A stretch of DNA of 64,000 nucleotides from Litomosoides sigmodontis (taxonomy: Eukaryota > Nematoda > Chromadorea > Rhabditida > Onchocercidae): contig OY718807.1 of NCBI GenBank assembly GCA_963070105.1, forward strand, positions 2,968,501 to 3,032,500. Reading direction: 5' to 3'. A model generated the notes under the pieces. It was given only the letters and a program-made list of their open reading frames with translations, searched no databases and had not been told where the DNA came from. Made by a program: the position numbers and the translations under genes. Shown here piece after piece: positions 10,492-35,764 of this stretch; position 1 is the first letter of the stretch, and every line of letters starts with the position of its first letter.

Positions 10492-13310
10492 CAGAAGCAA
10501 AAAAAGGTTTCAAATTGATACAATGAAAATGAAGGAGTGTTTGGAGAGGTAGGCACCGATGATATGTTTGTTATCTACCTAGTAAAAATTGGGTTGCCTT
10601 ACAACGTAACTATGTGCACAGCCGCACACCCACGCACATATAAAGAGAGAAAGGGAGAGAGAGAGAGAGAGAGAGGGTGGTGAAATGTACGTGGTTTGTG
10701 TTTAATGAAGAGAATAAAAGGTGACGCATTCATGAAAGAAGAGGAGGAATGATGAAAAATGAATGAAATTATTTGAGGAAATGAAAAAATTGAGGAACAA
10801 ATTAAACTTTTGCTTTTTTTTTCTTCATAAAAATATATTTTTAAAGAAAAATGAAAAAATTTTTTTTTGCGTTGAAATAAATTTAAAGAAAAAAAAAGTA
10901 AATTTAAAAAAAAGCGTTCGAAAAAGAAATGAATGACAATGAAATGCATCAACCACTGCGAAAATTGCAAAAGAAACAAGGAACAGAGGACGAGGAAAAA
11001 ATATCTTTAATTAGTGAAAATTTAATTTATGCAAATGATATCTTTTTTTTAACAATTAATTTTATTTTTAAAATTTCACTGCGATTTCAGTGTGGAAAGC
11101 AAAAATTTCCTTTTAATATTTGGTTTTAATATTTTTTGGCAATTCCTTCTACAAAATGAATTTACTAAAATTTCCCTGCAAATTATGTCAGAAAAAATGA
11201 AAAAACAAAGAAGCGAATTCGCCAACTTCATAACCTGTAAATAAATTCATTCGCGAAATTTTAATTTCAGTTAGGAAAAAGGAAATTGTAAAAATAATGG
11301 AGATGAAAAAGGAAGAAATAGAACAAAATTTTAATAAAAAAAAAGTAAAAAATTAAAATATCAATTTGAAAAATGCTTAAATTGCAAGTTTGCAAAACTA
11401 TAAATCAATTTGTTAGCATTTGAATTTTATTAATTTATTTGCAAATTTTCATCCTCAACTCTTAGCTTTTCCTCCAAAGCTTCTCCAATTCATTATTTCG
11501 TGTTATCGACGGAGGGAAAGTGAAAGGAACAAGTAAAAAATTTGACAAATTAAAGCAAGCAGTGGAAATTTGATGAGAATCGAGTGGTGAGCTATTATGC
11601 CTCACTTTCAAGCCATTTAAATTCATTTCAAAAAATTTAGCATAACTCATTGCTTTACGGTGACTAATGAAAATGATAAATGATGAAAGCACTCGAGCAG
11701 CTCGCTTCGTAGTCATTGTGCATGAATCATTTTCAATGAAAAAATCAAACAAACAAGTAAACAAATAAACAAATAACTAAACTAACTAATTAAGCTAACT
11801 AGCCAACTGACTAACTAATTAACCAACTTACTAACTAACCAACTGACCAACGATCAAACAAACAAACAAGCAAAAAAGAAACAAAAAGAAGATCTGTTTT
11901 CAGTTGAAATTAAAGTGTAATGTAGGCAGTGAAAAATTGTGTGAAAGCGAAATAGGAAAAAAGCGATGAAGTGGGCGGAAAGAAATTCAAATTATCTCCA
12001 TTCATTCCTATTTTCGAAAGCGATGCAAAATAAAAATTGATCAGCTAAATGAATCAATTTCCTATATTCAATTATTAATTTACTAAATTACCTCATTCAG
12101 TTCCATTAACTGAGTAATTTCATCCACTCCATATGATGTGCATATCGCTAATAATTTCGCATTAATTTTTTGCAAATTTTATATTAAAAAGCAAACTTCA
12201 TTCTAACAATAATGTATTACATTGAAATAGGATCAATTACGCGGAAATATCAAAGCGAAACCTAAATTGATGCATCACTTCAATTATCGAAATACATGCG
12301 ACAAGTTATACCATCAATGAGTAGACTACATCCATCATCAACATTAATGATGGAAGTATTGGGAGTGTTCCATTAAATTAGACTTCTTTTTTAAATTGTT
12401 AAAATTGATCTCAGATGTAACTGATTATTAAATCAACATTTATTACGCAAAAAAAACATTTAATTATCCAATTATTGATTGTATTCCCTGCCATCTTATG
12501 AAGCGATCATAAATTTTAATTCTGAACGATTATTCTGTTCGGTTAATTTTGTTCAAATTATAAAAAACAATTGGTAAAATTTGTGAAAAGAAAAGGATGA
12601 AAAAGTTTGAGAGAAAAGAACGAATATAATTTATTAAATTAACATAAAACAAAATAAGACAAAGTGGAATTAAAATATAAATACTGAAAAACCCACTTTT
12701 TAAGCTTTTAACTTATAAAGTAAAACGTGAAACGTAGCGTAACACTGTACAGTGATACATTTTATTACAGCAATATGAATTTAATTAAATTTGATGAGAA
12801 TTTGAATTATCAGCTTAAATGTTTTTTTTTTTGGGGGGTAACTAATGAATATGAGTAAGTAAGTTGGATAAGCTGACAATACAAATTCATTTCAGTGGCA
12901 AATTAAACTTTCGTAGGTGTGAGTTGTGTATGGATTTTAAGATTAAATGAGATGCAACTGATATGTTTGATGATAAGGTGAATCATCGTTTCAGGCGACG
13001 GCAAAATTTTCAGCAAAAAAAAAAGAAGCAACAGACATCTGTAATTTGAATAAACCATAAATTATCAATTGAAAATTCACGAGAAGAAGGCATATCTCGA
13101 AGTAACATCACTATTATTAAAGGAAATAAATTTTTTTTGGTGAAAAACTTATAAGATTTATTGAAATTTAATTTAAAGTGAAAAAGAATGAATGAATGAA
13201 TGTATCAAAATTTGTACAAAATGTTAGAAATTCATAAATGATAATTGTGAATCAAATTTTATCGAAGTGAGAAATCAACGCTCTATCAGTAAGCGAAGTG
13301 AATTTTTTCA

Positions 13311-13393
13311 GAGTCGAATTTCATGAGCACTACCGATCGTTGGAGCCAACATCACCAATATATACATTTAACGATGATGAGACCAAATCCTAG
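13311..13393 (+). other. Possible terminal exon of an unknown + strand gene
   Basis: A strong TTTTTTCAG acceptor is followed by 26 codons with mixed, protein-like composition (starting VEFHEHYRSLEPTSP) and then TAG. It would be convergent with the ZP-domain gene. No partner exons were found upstream in this AT-rich stretch, so it may be chance. Confidence 0.15.
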
Positions 13394-13679
13394 AAAGTAA
13401 TTAATCGACAGACATTTGACAATCACACCATTCCTCCTCATTTGCATGAATGGAAAGAGAGTTATCAGAAATGATCTTTCATCAATTAATTAATACAATC
13501 ATTGACAAATTTTTTTTTTTAAAAATTCTATTACTAATAAAATTTTTGGTTTTTTTTTTAAAAAATTTCCTATTACTAATGAAGGACAAGTAGCACATAT
13601 GCTCAATTGTTTTGCACCCTTATAGCTTTCGTTTTTTTTTTGCGCTCAAAATTAAAATTCAATAAATATGAAAGTAAAT

Positions 13680-16600
13680 TTAACAAACTCGTCGCTGTGA
13701 ATTATTTCGTTTAATAAATTGATTTTCTGGCGCATTGCATTGTTGTTGCTCAATAATGCAACGAATGATGGAATTCCATTTTTCTTTAGCAAATAATTTC
13801 TTATAATTCGATGCTAAACAGACTGCTTCAATTTGTTTAATACCACGTGCCTTCACGAGCGCATCACGAAATGTCGCATTACTTGTCACCAAACGACGCC
13901 ATCGTCCTGCAAATTAATTTGTATTTTTTTTTTAAAAAATTTAAAACAATGAGCAAACAAATTTAATTCTTCAGCTTTATGCAAATTGCTGAGTGAGAAA
14001 AAAGCACTGTTAATTTGTAAAAAAAAGAAAGAAAAATTGCGTTTTCAGCAATAAATTAAATGAACTGTCAGCAATAAATGCATTTATCAATTTCACGTTA
14101 TTTTTCTTCTAACAAATATGCAATTTTGCAATTACCAAATTCTTGTTCTGTTAGCTTACGTGAACCAATACCACGTATTTTACCAATGCATTGAATTAAC
14201 TGATCAATTGTTGGAGCAGAATCATAATAATTTGGCATATATGAAATTCCTCAAAAAAAAATTCCTATTAAATGTTGTTGCTCAATTTAAATATCAAATT
14301 TTAACCTGTAAAAAGAAAGAAACATCGCATAAAATTTAATCGTTCAAAAAAATTCATCATTTTAGTTTAAGCAAAACAGTCAAAAAAAATTCTAAGCAAT
14401 TAAATAATTCAATATTTTCTAAGCTAAAAAATTGGAATTTAAAAACTTTTAGATGAAATTTGCTTTTCATTCACTTTTCTTTTTGGCCTAAAATTAAAAG
14501 AATGCTATACTACGTGCTACGTTTTCACTATTGATGATTTACCTCAAATCTCACCGAACATACCTTCAAGCGTTGATTGCGATGACGCATCACCATCACC
14601 GAAGGCAACTTCAGCTGATCGGTAAATCTCTGTAATCGATGGAACTTGCAGGAGTTGATTTTCCGCAACTGCTCCTTCATCTGTTCGTAATGATGCGCAT
14701 CGTTTCAAATCAGCCTAAATTTTAAATAATTAGCAAGAAAGAAAAATTACTAGTACTCTATACTGGTTCATAAGGAAAAAGAAATGATATCAAAAATTAA
14801 TTAATAATTCAGTTACTCATCGCCACTACTAACATTATTGTTCAGACGTTTGTTTGATAAATCAAGTAAAGTACGACTTCGCCATTCCGAGTAGCACTGC
14901 GGTAAATCTTCCGTTGCAGCAACGCCGGAATCCGTTGTTGTCGAGTGCTGCTGTGAAGAAGTTCGTGCTGAAGTATTTTGCGCATTTTGCACCGAACCGA
15001 TCGATGAATTAGATGATAGTGATGAATTCATGTGTACTGTACTTCGAACTGTCGCAGTAGATCTAAAGATGCAGTTGAACATTTTCAATTTTAAATGGAA
15101 AAGTTAGGATCAATGCAAACATATTTTATAAGAAAAGTTATAAGAAAAATTCGTTAAAACTTTTCTATAAAAATTTGTAACAATTACACACACAGTTATG
15201 CGATAAATTTTTTTTTCAGTTCCATTATCTTTGTTGCCTTTTAATTTAACTTTTACAATTTAACTATGAATTAAAGGATAAAAATTAAAAAAAATTGTAA
15301 ACAAATTTTCGAAAGTGTTGTTTAAAATTGACAACACAAACCGATCATTTGTTATTTGAGCATGTTGTAATTTATTCAATTTTACAACATTCTTATCGTT
15401 CCACCACAGATCACTAATGCCAAATTTACTGATTGTTATATCTAAAAGAGAAATTATTAATTGAGCTATTCAACTATGCTAATATGCAAATTATTGTTTT
15501 GCTAAAAATTTGCATTAACATCAAACAATACAATTATCCGGGAACAAAAAACGATTATAAATTTCTTGAAACTACCAAACGACACTTCTTTTATGATAAA
15601 AAAAACAACAACAACAACAACAACAACACAATTTCATGCATTTTTAACTTGCATTGAAAATTAAAGAATTGAGCAGAAAATGCTTCGCTAGAGTTTTATT
15701 GTAAATTCTCGAAATAAATTGATAAATTTTTCAGGATGTAACGCACCAACCGCTGCAGTCTTACCGTATATCTATCATTGTATTTTAATTTCATCAAGAA
15801 AAAAATTTTTTTTTGATGAAATTTCTGAAGTAAACAGTGTTCGGCAGTCAGTGAGATAAAGCTTATTTGAAATTTCGCATTGAATTAAGCGAAATGGTCA
15901 TAATATGACAATAAGATATATGTGTCATAAAAAATTTCCAGTGAAAAAGAGGAAAAGTTAAAAAAAAGAGGGACGAGTAGACGAGTTGTGAATTATTTTG
16001 AAATTATGTTAACTCGTTATTTGTCAAACTCGTTTTCAATAATATTTTTTCATTTGAAAACATTTCAAACAATGAAACAATGGTGAATAGTTGAAAATAA
16101 CATGCAGCAAATTAACTTAATTATTTTTTTAAATTCATTTTTACCAGTTCTTTTTTTCTCTCTCTATCATTCACGTCAAACACACTTCATCACAGCCCTA
16201 CTTTATCAGCAATGAAACAGCGTACTTCAAAGTTTAAGATTTAGAATGCAGCAAATTAAACATTCCGTAGGTGAAACTTTCACTCGCAATCTTACACCAC
16301 ATTAGCTAACTTCAGATGAAACTTATTAGCATAATTCAAATTTGGTCATTTTAAAATTGCATTTATCATTTAAAAGGAAGAGCGGGTTGGTGTAATTTAT
16401 GATGAAATTTATATTTGAGTTTACTTATTTATTTCAGTGGCAGATATCTTAGGAGAAAATAAATTTTAAATAGACAAATCTATTTCATTCGAAAATTTAC
16501 AATTTTTCTCAACAAACAAACCATTTGATCGAACATTTTGTGATCGAAAATTTCTTGGCTCATTTTCCACTTTCCATCGGAAACAGGCGAATGCGAATGT

Positions 16601-19406
16601 AAGGATGAGTAGGATAGCAAATAGGCCAACAATGATGGAAAGAAGAATTGGCCATGATATCAGTGTGTTATCATCCTTATCAGTCGTTTCTTCACCTTCC
16701 ACAATTCCGCCAATTGCACCAAATGATCCATTGGTCATCGAATTTGTTGGAAAATCTCTAAAAATTACATCAAATTTAAGACATTTCGATGAAAGTAATA
16801 TTTCTTTTTATGCTATATATTTTTCTTTTTGATCAACAATATCCAATTGTTCCTCAATATTTTTTATTTTTTTTAAAAAGCAAAAAAAAAAATGGAAATG
16901 AATTTTAGATGTGTAAAAGTACAAAATGAGTAAACAAAAAACTGACGCTAAAGTGACAGCCTTAAATGATGGATTTACAATTGGATTGTTAAGTTGGCTA
17001 ATTTCCGGTAAACCATAGGTGCATCTGATAATATATGTCCTATCACCGAGTAAAATTATCGCTGGATTTTTGCCAATTCGAATTTGATTTTGAAATACTC
17101 CAGCAGAAGGCTGTAATTCATGGAAAAGCGATGAGTGGATGATAGAATAATGCAAGAAATTAGTTTGAAAACTTTTTTCTTTTGCTTTAAAAAAAAAAAA
17201 ACTAAGGATGAAAAGCTTTCTTGACAACGTGAAAACAATACATCCTGATCATCTCAATGATCGGTGTAAATTGCCAGTTTCAAAAAAAAAAAAATGATCA
17301 ATTAATTAACAATTTTTCTCTTATGAACTTTATTAGTTAGGCGATGTGACGACCAAGTGAATTTGACACATAGAAGAATATCTCTCGCAATTCAATGTTG
17401 AAAATTTACCATTTACTCGTAGATGTATGTTTTTTTTTGCTTCCGTAACTTTTTACCCATTTCACTTACAAAAAATTTTCTCCTACAAACAACACGTTGA
17501 CACGTTGGCACGTTGACACGTTAACACGTTGACATGTTAACACGTTGACGGAAGTTGACATTTCTGACGTCTCTTTTTTTTTTCGCGTACGAATGAATCA
17601 TTTGAGGACGCATAAGCGTTTCAATTCCGAAAGTTTTACGCTTTCACAGGTGAATTTCATCCTCCTTGCCATAGTTGCTTCCAGTGCTAACTTACTTTCA
17701 CGAGATTATTTGTTTATTTGAGGAAAGAGATGAATTCCGGTCAAAATTTCACAAATTTTCATTTCGTCCTTGGTTCTTGTAAAAGTGGGCGGAAGAGCAA
17801 GGGGGGCGGGGAGGGGGAAGGGAGAGAGGGAGAAAACAACTCCGATATTTTGTAGTGAAATTTTTGCAACCATTTTTTTTCCCTCTTTCTACTTACTAAT
17901 CCACAACATCCCACAAAAAATTTTGAAGGAAAGCAAAAAAAAAAGAACGAGCGCCAATTTTACAATGAAAATGACACACTGCTTTGTTTTTTTCTTCTAT
18001 CGTTAATTAAAATTTTAAAATTAAACAAATAATTTAAATGACATTGTGGCTATTTTTTCTTCAGAAACATTAAGAAAAACTAACTTCAATTCAATATCAA
18101 ATGATAGGAAATGGTGAAGTGATAGAATGGCAGATGTTGTAAGAACTCAGCTAGCTAGCTATTTCAAAATATTGAAATTAAATTCCAACAAAATTATCAA
18201 TTTGAAACATTGAGGTGTAAAAATTGCTGACAGCCACATTTCACTAGCGTACTATTCGATGCGATCATTGAACGAGCTGCGTGTTCCCTAACGATCGTAC
18301 ACGTAGGTAGCACTGATTCCTTTTGTCAAATTCAAAACGTCTACCATTTGTGTTTCGCATGGATCGTTGAAAACTGCAAGTTCGATGACATACTGCAATT
18401 CACCATTTCCTCTCAAGCGACACTCAGCTCGGTTATTCGTCCCAACAACAATCCAATCCTCAAATCGTCCTTCCGGCCAATCTCCACCATCAAATGTTAA
18501 TATCAATTTCATCGATTGTCGCTCACATGTTGGCGTCACTGTAAATTTAGAGGAAAAAGAAAAAAAACAAATTAGTAGCTCGGCACTGTCGGCATTTTAG
18601 TAAATTTTGAAAAAAAAAATCATTTTTTTCAGCTTTTTTTTTACAAGCATACATAGACGAAGTTCCTAATTCACATTGAATAATTCAGTAGCATATTTAC
18701 AATATTTGTATGATAAAATTTGTAATTAATAATTTTTTACTATGAACTCAATAACTTATTACACATATACAAACATGCATAAATTAGGTTCCTTGAATAA
18801 ATTATATTTGTTTTGTAATTGTAATTAAAACAAATATAAATTTTCAACATAATATTGCAATAAATTAATAATGTAAATTAAAAATTTAAAAAGTATAAAA
18901 TAAATATTTTTGAAATAAACTATCGAGGAAGCTTAAATTACCACTAAAATTAATTGTCAATTGGACTTTTCAACTAATTCATTTCCTCCAAACCTACAAC
19001 TATCTGAAAATCATTTTTTTTTTGTGAATGAGTTGCGAGAATGAACAATCTTTGTAACAAAGTGATAAGAAATTATGTTAATTAGTAAACGAACGACAAT
19101 AAAGTAATGACTGATAAAATTATCAGTAACCTACTCCGTACTCGTTGTATACTAATAAAAAAAATTCAACAGGTAATTTTTGCATGAAATACGTACTTTA
19201 CAATAATTGTGTAATTTTAGGTATTTAGAAAGTATACTGTTTATTGCTACCATTGCATTATTGTAATTAAAACAGAAATGAGGAGAAAAATCAGCGAAGT
19301 TGCATTGCAATTTACCATTGACGAAGTACTGTTTTGGTGCTGTAGGATTTGCAACATAGCTGGGAACTGTAATTAAAACAGTAAGAAGTTGTAAATTCCA
19401 GTCCAT
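13680..19406 (-). CDS. Single-pass membrane protein with ZP-N-like ectodomain
   Basis: Secretory/type I membrane protein, possibly cuticlin-like or related to other nematode ZP proteins; the exact family is not recognised. Exons read: 19316-19406 (signal peptide, mature end near Ala19), 18345-18538, 17110 down to about 16979 or lower, about 16518-16757, 14834-15062, 14564-14714, 14136-14249, 13680-13906. The ectodomain shows the ZP-N Cys pattern: TPTCERQ, then CRLRGNGELQYVIEL, DPCETQM, and GDRTYIIRCTYG. A transmembrane helix follows (PILLSIIVGLFAILLILTFA, with a WK stop-transfer). The rest is a long cytoplasmic tail, Ser/Thr-rich then ordered (PTIDQLINCIGKIRGIGS, FGRWRRLVTSNATFRDAL), ending in a basic region. 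The exon 3/4 junction is ambiguous and no ZP-C half was found. Assigning ectodomain and tail to one gene rests on matching splice phase. Confidence 0.7.
17494..17549. repeat. 8-base tandem repeat, seven copies
   Basis: Seven consecutive copies of the octamer ACGTTGAC and one-base variants (ACGTTGGC, ACGTTAAC, ATGTTAAC) in the intron between exons 2 and 3 of the ZP-domain gene. It is more GC-rich than the surrounding sequence. Confidence 0.9.
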
Positions 19407-19723
19407 CGTATCACAATTGAAAATTTTGAATTGAAATAATATTTAGCGAAATTGTTTGCACACAGTAATACCATAAAGAAATTGGAGAAATATCACACAA
19501 ATTAATTGTTTCGTGTTTTTCATCTAAAAATTTTTCCTTTCATAAATTGACATTGTTAATGTGAAAGTAAAATTGCAGAAGGCAGGAAGACATATCACTA
19601 ATTGTTTTACAAATGCAATTTTTATCAATTCCTTTTTCTTTTAAATCGCATGCATTAACATTTTGATTAAGCAAAAAAACAAAAAAGAGTATTATAAAAG
19701 GGATGAAAAAATCCTAAATTCGA

Positions 19724-19887
19724 TGAAATAAAAATAAAAATAGAAATAAAAATAAAAATAGAAATAAAAATAAAAATAGAAATAAAAATAAAAATAGAAA
19801 TAAAAATAAAAATAGAAATAAAAATAAAAATAGAAATAAAAATAAAAATAGAAATAAAAATAAAAATAGAAATAAAAATAAAAATAA
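19724..19887. repeat. 18-base minisatellite, about nine copies
   Basis: Tandem copies of an 18-base unit, GAAATAAAAATAAAAATA, nearly perfect. The array merges on its right side into the AAT trinucleotide array, suggesting one expanded from the edge of the other. Confidence 0.9.
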
Positions 19888-19901
19888 TAATAATTAATAA
19901 T

Positions 19902-20866
<965 letters not shown>

Positions 20867-23800
20867 ATAATAAGCAGTAATAGTGATAGTAATATAATGA
20901 CAGTATTAATGTTGGTATTAATGATAATAATAGCGATGATAGTAGAACCATTATTATTTGTATTTTCCATACAAAAGCATAATTGGTACGTGCAATTCAG
21001 TAACAATGAATTACAGGAAAAATCAATGCGACATCATTTGGTTTCACTCAAAATTTACCTCAATCATTCGGAGATGTCTTTGCAAACGCAACAAATACGT
21101 GAATCATAGCAACTGCTGCTTGGTAAGTAACATTAATTTAAAAGTATATTTTCAACAAAAAAATACAACTTAACTTTTGAAGAGAAGGAAAATCGTCAGT
21201 TTTTCAATTTTTTTTGTTTTTGAAATTAAAAAATTTCCACTCAATTTTGTGCCATATTTTTCGTTTTTACACGTTTGCATGAATAACACCAAAAATGGAA
21301 CAAAATTTTTTGCAGTAGTCGAGAAAGAAATGATAATAGTAATAGTGACGGAGGACGAGGAGGAGAAGGAGGAGGAGCGGGAGGAGGAGCAGGAGGAGGA
21401 GGGATGGTTTCACAATTCAATCTGTTTGGTTTAAATTTTACAGGTCGAATAGATTGAAGCGATAGTGTTATGCGATTGCACCAACAACCAACCGCATTAG
21501 TATGAATCGCTCGGTCCGCCGCTTCCGTTGTCCGATGAGGCATGGAGGAGTGCGTGCTGCGGTCGGACGGACAATTGGATGAGGCGGCGGAAGGACGGAA
21601 GAGAGGAGCAGTGGCGATGACTAAATTTAAAATGGAAATGTATCCCAAATTCTCTCGCGCTTTTTTTTCGGCATTTGTAATTACTAGCAAAATGAATAGC
21701 TATAATTTTTGAATGATAGAAGCGAATTCGATCTCTTTACGATAATGGCATTAATGAGGTAATGAGTGATTTGTGGATGAGAAGAGTTGAAAAGCGATGT
21801 TGCAGGCTTGCAATCATCGTTCACTTCTAGTTGTAACTTGAGACTTGAGCGGAAGTTGGAGAGTGAGTGGAATGGAAGCTACCAAGTATAGTAAGCTTTT
21901 TAGCTTACACATCTAGCATTAGCGGCTTCAAGTCCTACGACCACCGCTAAACAGTACTGAAGGCTTAGTGTGGAAGGGAAGCGCAAATCTACCATTTCAT
22001 AGATAATTTTTTGATAGAGAAAGGAGGTGTATCCGCTTGTGAGCCAGACAAGTAACACGTATATTTATTTCAGTGAAAAAAAAATTTGAATTTTTCTTGT
22101 TGTCACAGCAATCCCAAATTTTCCTTATTGTCATAGCAATATTGAATGAATTTTGCTCTCACAGTAACAACAAGTGTCTGAAGAAGAGAACAAATAATGC
22201 ACAAATTGTTACTTACACGCCCTATTGATTAGCACAATGAAAGTAGTGCGAAATTTGTTTTGAGTACAAAAGTTCCAATATCATAAACAGTGCTGCTATC
22301 AGAAGGAAAAATACCTAAATCCAACTAGTTCGGTCAGGAAAAATAAGGAGAAATGCTTGAATGAGAACAACAAAAAGATTAATGGAAATATTCAGTAATT
22401 AAAAATTGAAAAATTTCACTAAAAAGACCGGTCGCCATTTATCAGAGCTCCTCCACCTGCCACTTTAACCTACCTATCCCTCCGCACAATGTTCCATGCG
22501 CAAATCGCTACAATACATTTCACCTAACTCTGCGCATGTGCAATTAAAGGCCTTCTTAATAGCTCAACCTTTCCTCCTCTCCAACCTATATTTATACAGA
22601 TATGTGTTCAAATTTCGAATTTCAGTACCGTTTGCACAAATTCTAAATTCTAAACATCGAAATGATAAGTGCTATATGAAGTTGACCTATGCAAATGAGA
22701 AAGGAATGTTTTTTTTTTTTTTTTTTTTAAATGAAAAATGAATTAAGGCGATAATGTTGGTCTGATGTGATGATGACGAAACTCAGCCAAATGTACGTAA
22801 TTATTTACAGGTAGCTATAACAATCTCACCACCATCAACAACCCCCCTCCCCTCACCTCTACCCCCCTTATCCTCCACCTTCCACCTTTTCGTATCAAAT
22901 TTGACAATCTTCTACTTACTATTCCTGTCATCTTTTTCAAATATCCTATTTCAAACCGAATTATACAAACAATTAACTATTAGATCTATTTAAATTCAAG
23001 TTTCCTTTTTCTCTTTGAAAAAAACTGGAACTTTAAATTTCATATTACTATCAATCCATCAAACTAATCGAAATCCACCAATTCAAATATGCAATTAAAA
23101 ATGTGTCAAAACGTCAACATCCTTGGACCACCGAGTGAAATAATTGCCCCGGTCGAGTATGCTACCCATTTTTCTGTTTGATATTTCGGATATCCTACAT
23201 AACTGGAGTCTATAATTTCCCAGCTTCGAATACTTCAATTTTCATAGTTTTCTCATGAATTTTGTGAGCGGTATAAAGCGGCTTAAGGTACGGAGTAAAA
23301 CATTTTATTATGCACAAAAACTTATCAAAATAATTTCACTTAAAAAAAAAAACATTCGGACACTCCTCGCAAATATTATTGCAACACACAATGTACAGTT
23401 TAACTTCTGACAGTAATCACTTCTCCTCCTTTACAAACAATAAGTTGAGAAAAAAAAAGTGATCAGAACAAAAATTATCTGGGGAAAGAATTGCAATTAC
23501 CGACGAATGTCATTTTAGGTATAGCGAGGTAGCTGAAAATTTTGAAATTTGAGTAAAAACCTGAAGTCAATGGGGTTATGAATGAATGTTATCGACAGAT
23601 AAACAATATTGTTATTATTATGGTTTACGTTCTCAAGCCTCACGAAGCAGATTAATTGGGCATCCATTCAGACTACGAATCAATCAAGTTCTCGAAGCAA
23701 GACCTCAAGTCTATAAAAACATTGGAAATTTTTAAATGCTTTAGAATTGTCCAAAAATTAAAAATTTTAGCAGTTTTCAAACTATAAGTACGCTGTTAAA

Positions 23801-24215
23801 TACTAGTTCACAAAAAAATAAAAAAAGTTAATTAACAGCTAAAAATGAGTAAAAATGAGCTACCTATCACGAACAGATAAAATCAGATCAGAATACAAAC
23901 ACTGATAAAACTATCTCTAAATTCTTTACAAGTAGCATCACATTACATCGTACAGTAGCATACAGCACATATTATAGTAAGCGTCAAATAAGGAAATTCT
24001 ACACATTGTATACAACAAGATTAGAATTTACAAGAAAAGAAGGACAATGGAAGTCATTGGTGCGATAAGTTCTGATACGAAAATCAAACATTTTCAAAGA
24101 TTTTTAACGCAAGATGTACAACGTTGACAAATAATCAGAACACAAACACAATGCATATTTAATCAAAATGGGTAAAAAAGACACAGATCGCAACGGCAGT
24201 GTTTATCCATGCAAA

Positions 24216-24283
24216 TATAGTATAATTCTATATAGTATAATGCATAAAAATTATAATTCTACGTAGTATAATGCATAAAAATT
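24216..24283. repeat. Short AT-rich tandem duplication
   Basis: Two near-identical copies of a roughly 35-base AT-rich unit containing AGTATAATGCATAAAAATTA, beyond the 3' end of UTX. No function is suggested by the sequence. Confidence 0.65.
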
Positions 24284-24543
24284 AATGAAAGGCATCGGTA
24301 GTCATATAGTAGCTTCGATCAACAAACAACGGCAGACCTATTCTGCTGAAATGAAAAAAAATTACAGCAGGTTCAAAAATTTTAATATGAAAATTAATAA
24401 CATCTGGAATGCATGGTGTGAAAAAATAGTTAGCCATTCACTCACCTACACGTTTCAAAGAATACTAACAAAATTATGCTATGATGTGTCCCATCGACAC
24501 ATTTGCCCAACGATACATTGAATTATTACTAATTTATTAGTCG

Positions 24544-35764
<11,221 letters not shown>

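Larger units (their letters stand above)
9415..13679. other. Intergenic, AT-rich, simple-repeat-rich stretch
   Basis: 4.3 kb without a recognised gene. It holds a C-rich tract near 9796-9821, a CAA/CAG run at about 10456-10491, a GA run at 10647-10675, and AAAC/TAAC-type low-complexity sequence around 11750-11875. The open frames here are short and compositionally biased. One short exon-like piece at 13311-13393 (+) is listed separately. Confidence 0.6.

Noticed and set aside
21241..21690. 149-codon minus-strand frame with poly-Pro
   Set aside because: The Pro run is the GGA-rich block read on the other strand. The remaining residues match nothing recognisable, though a 5' UTR or promoter role of this GC-richer block cannot be excluded.
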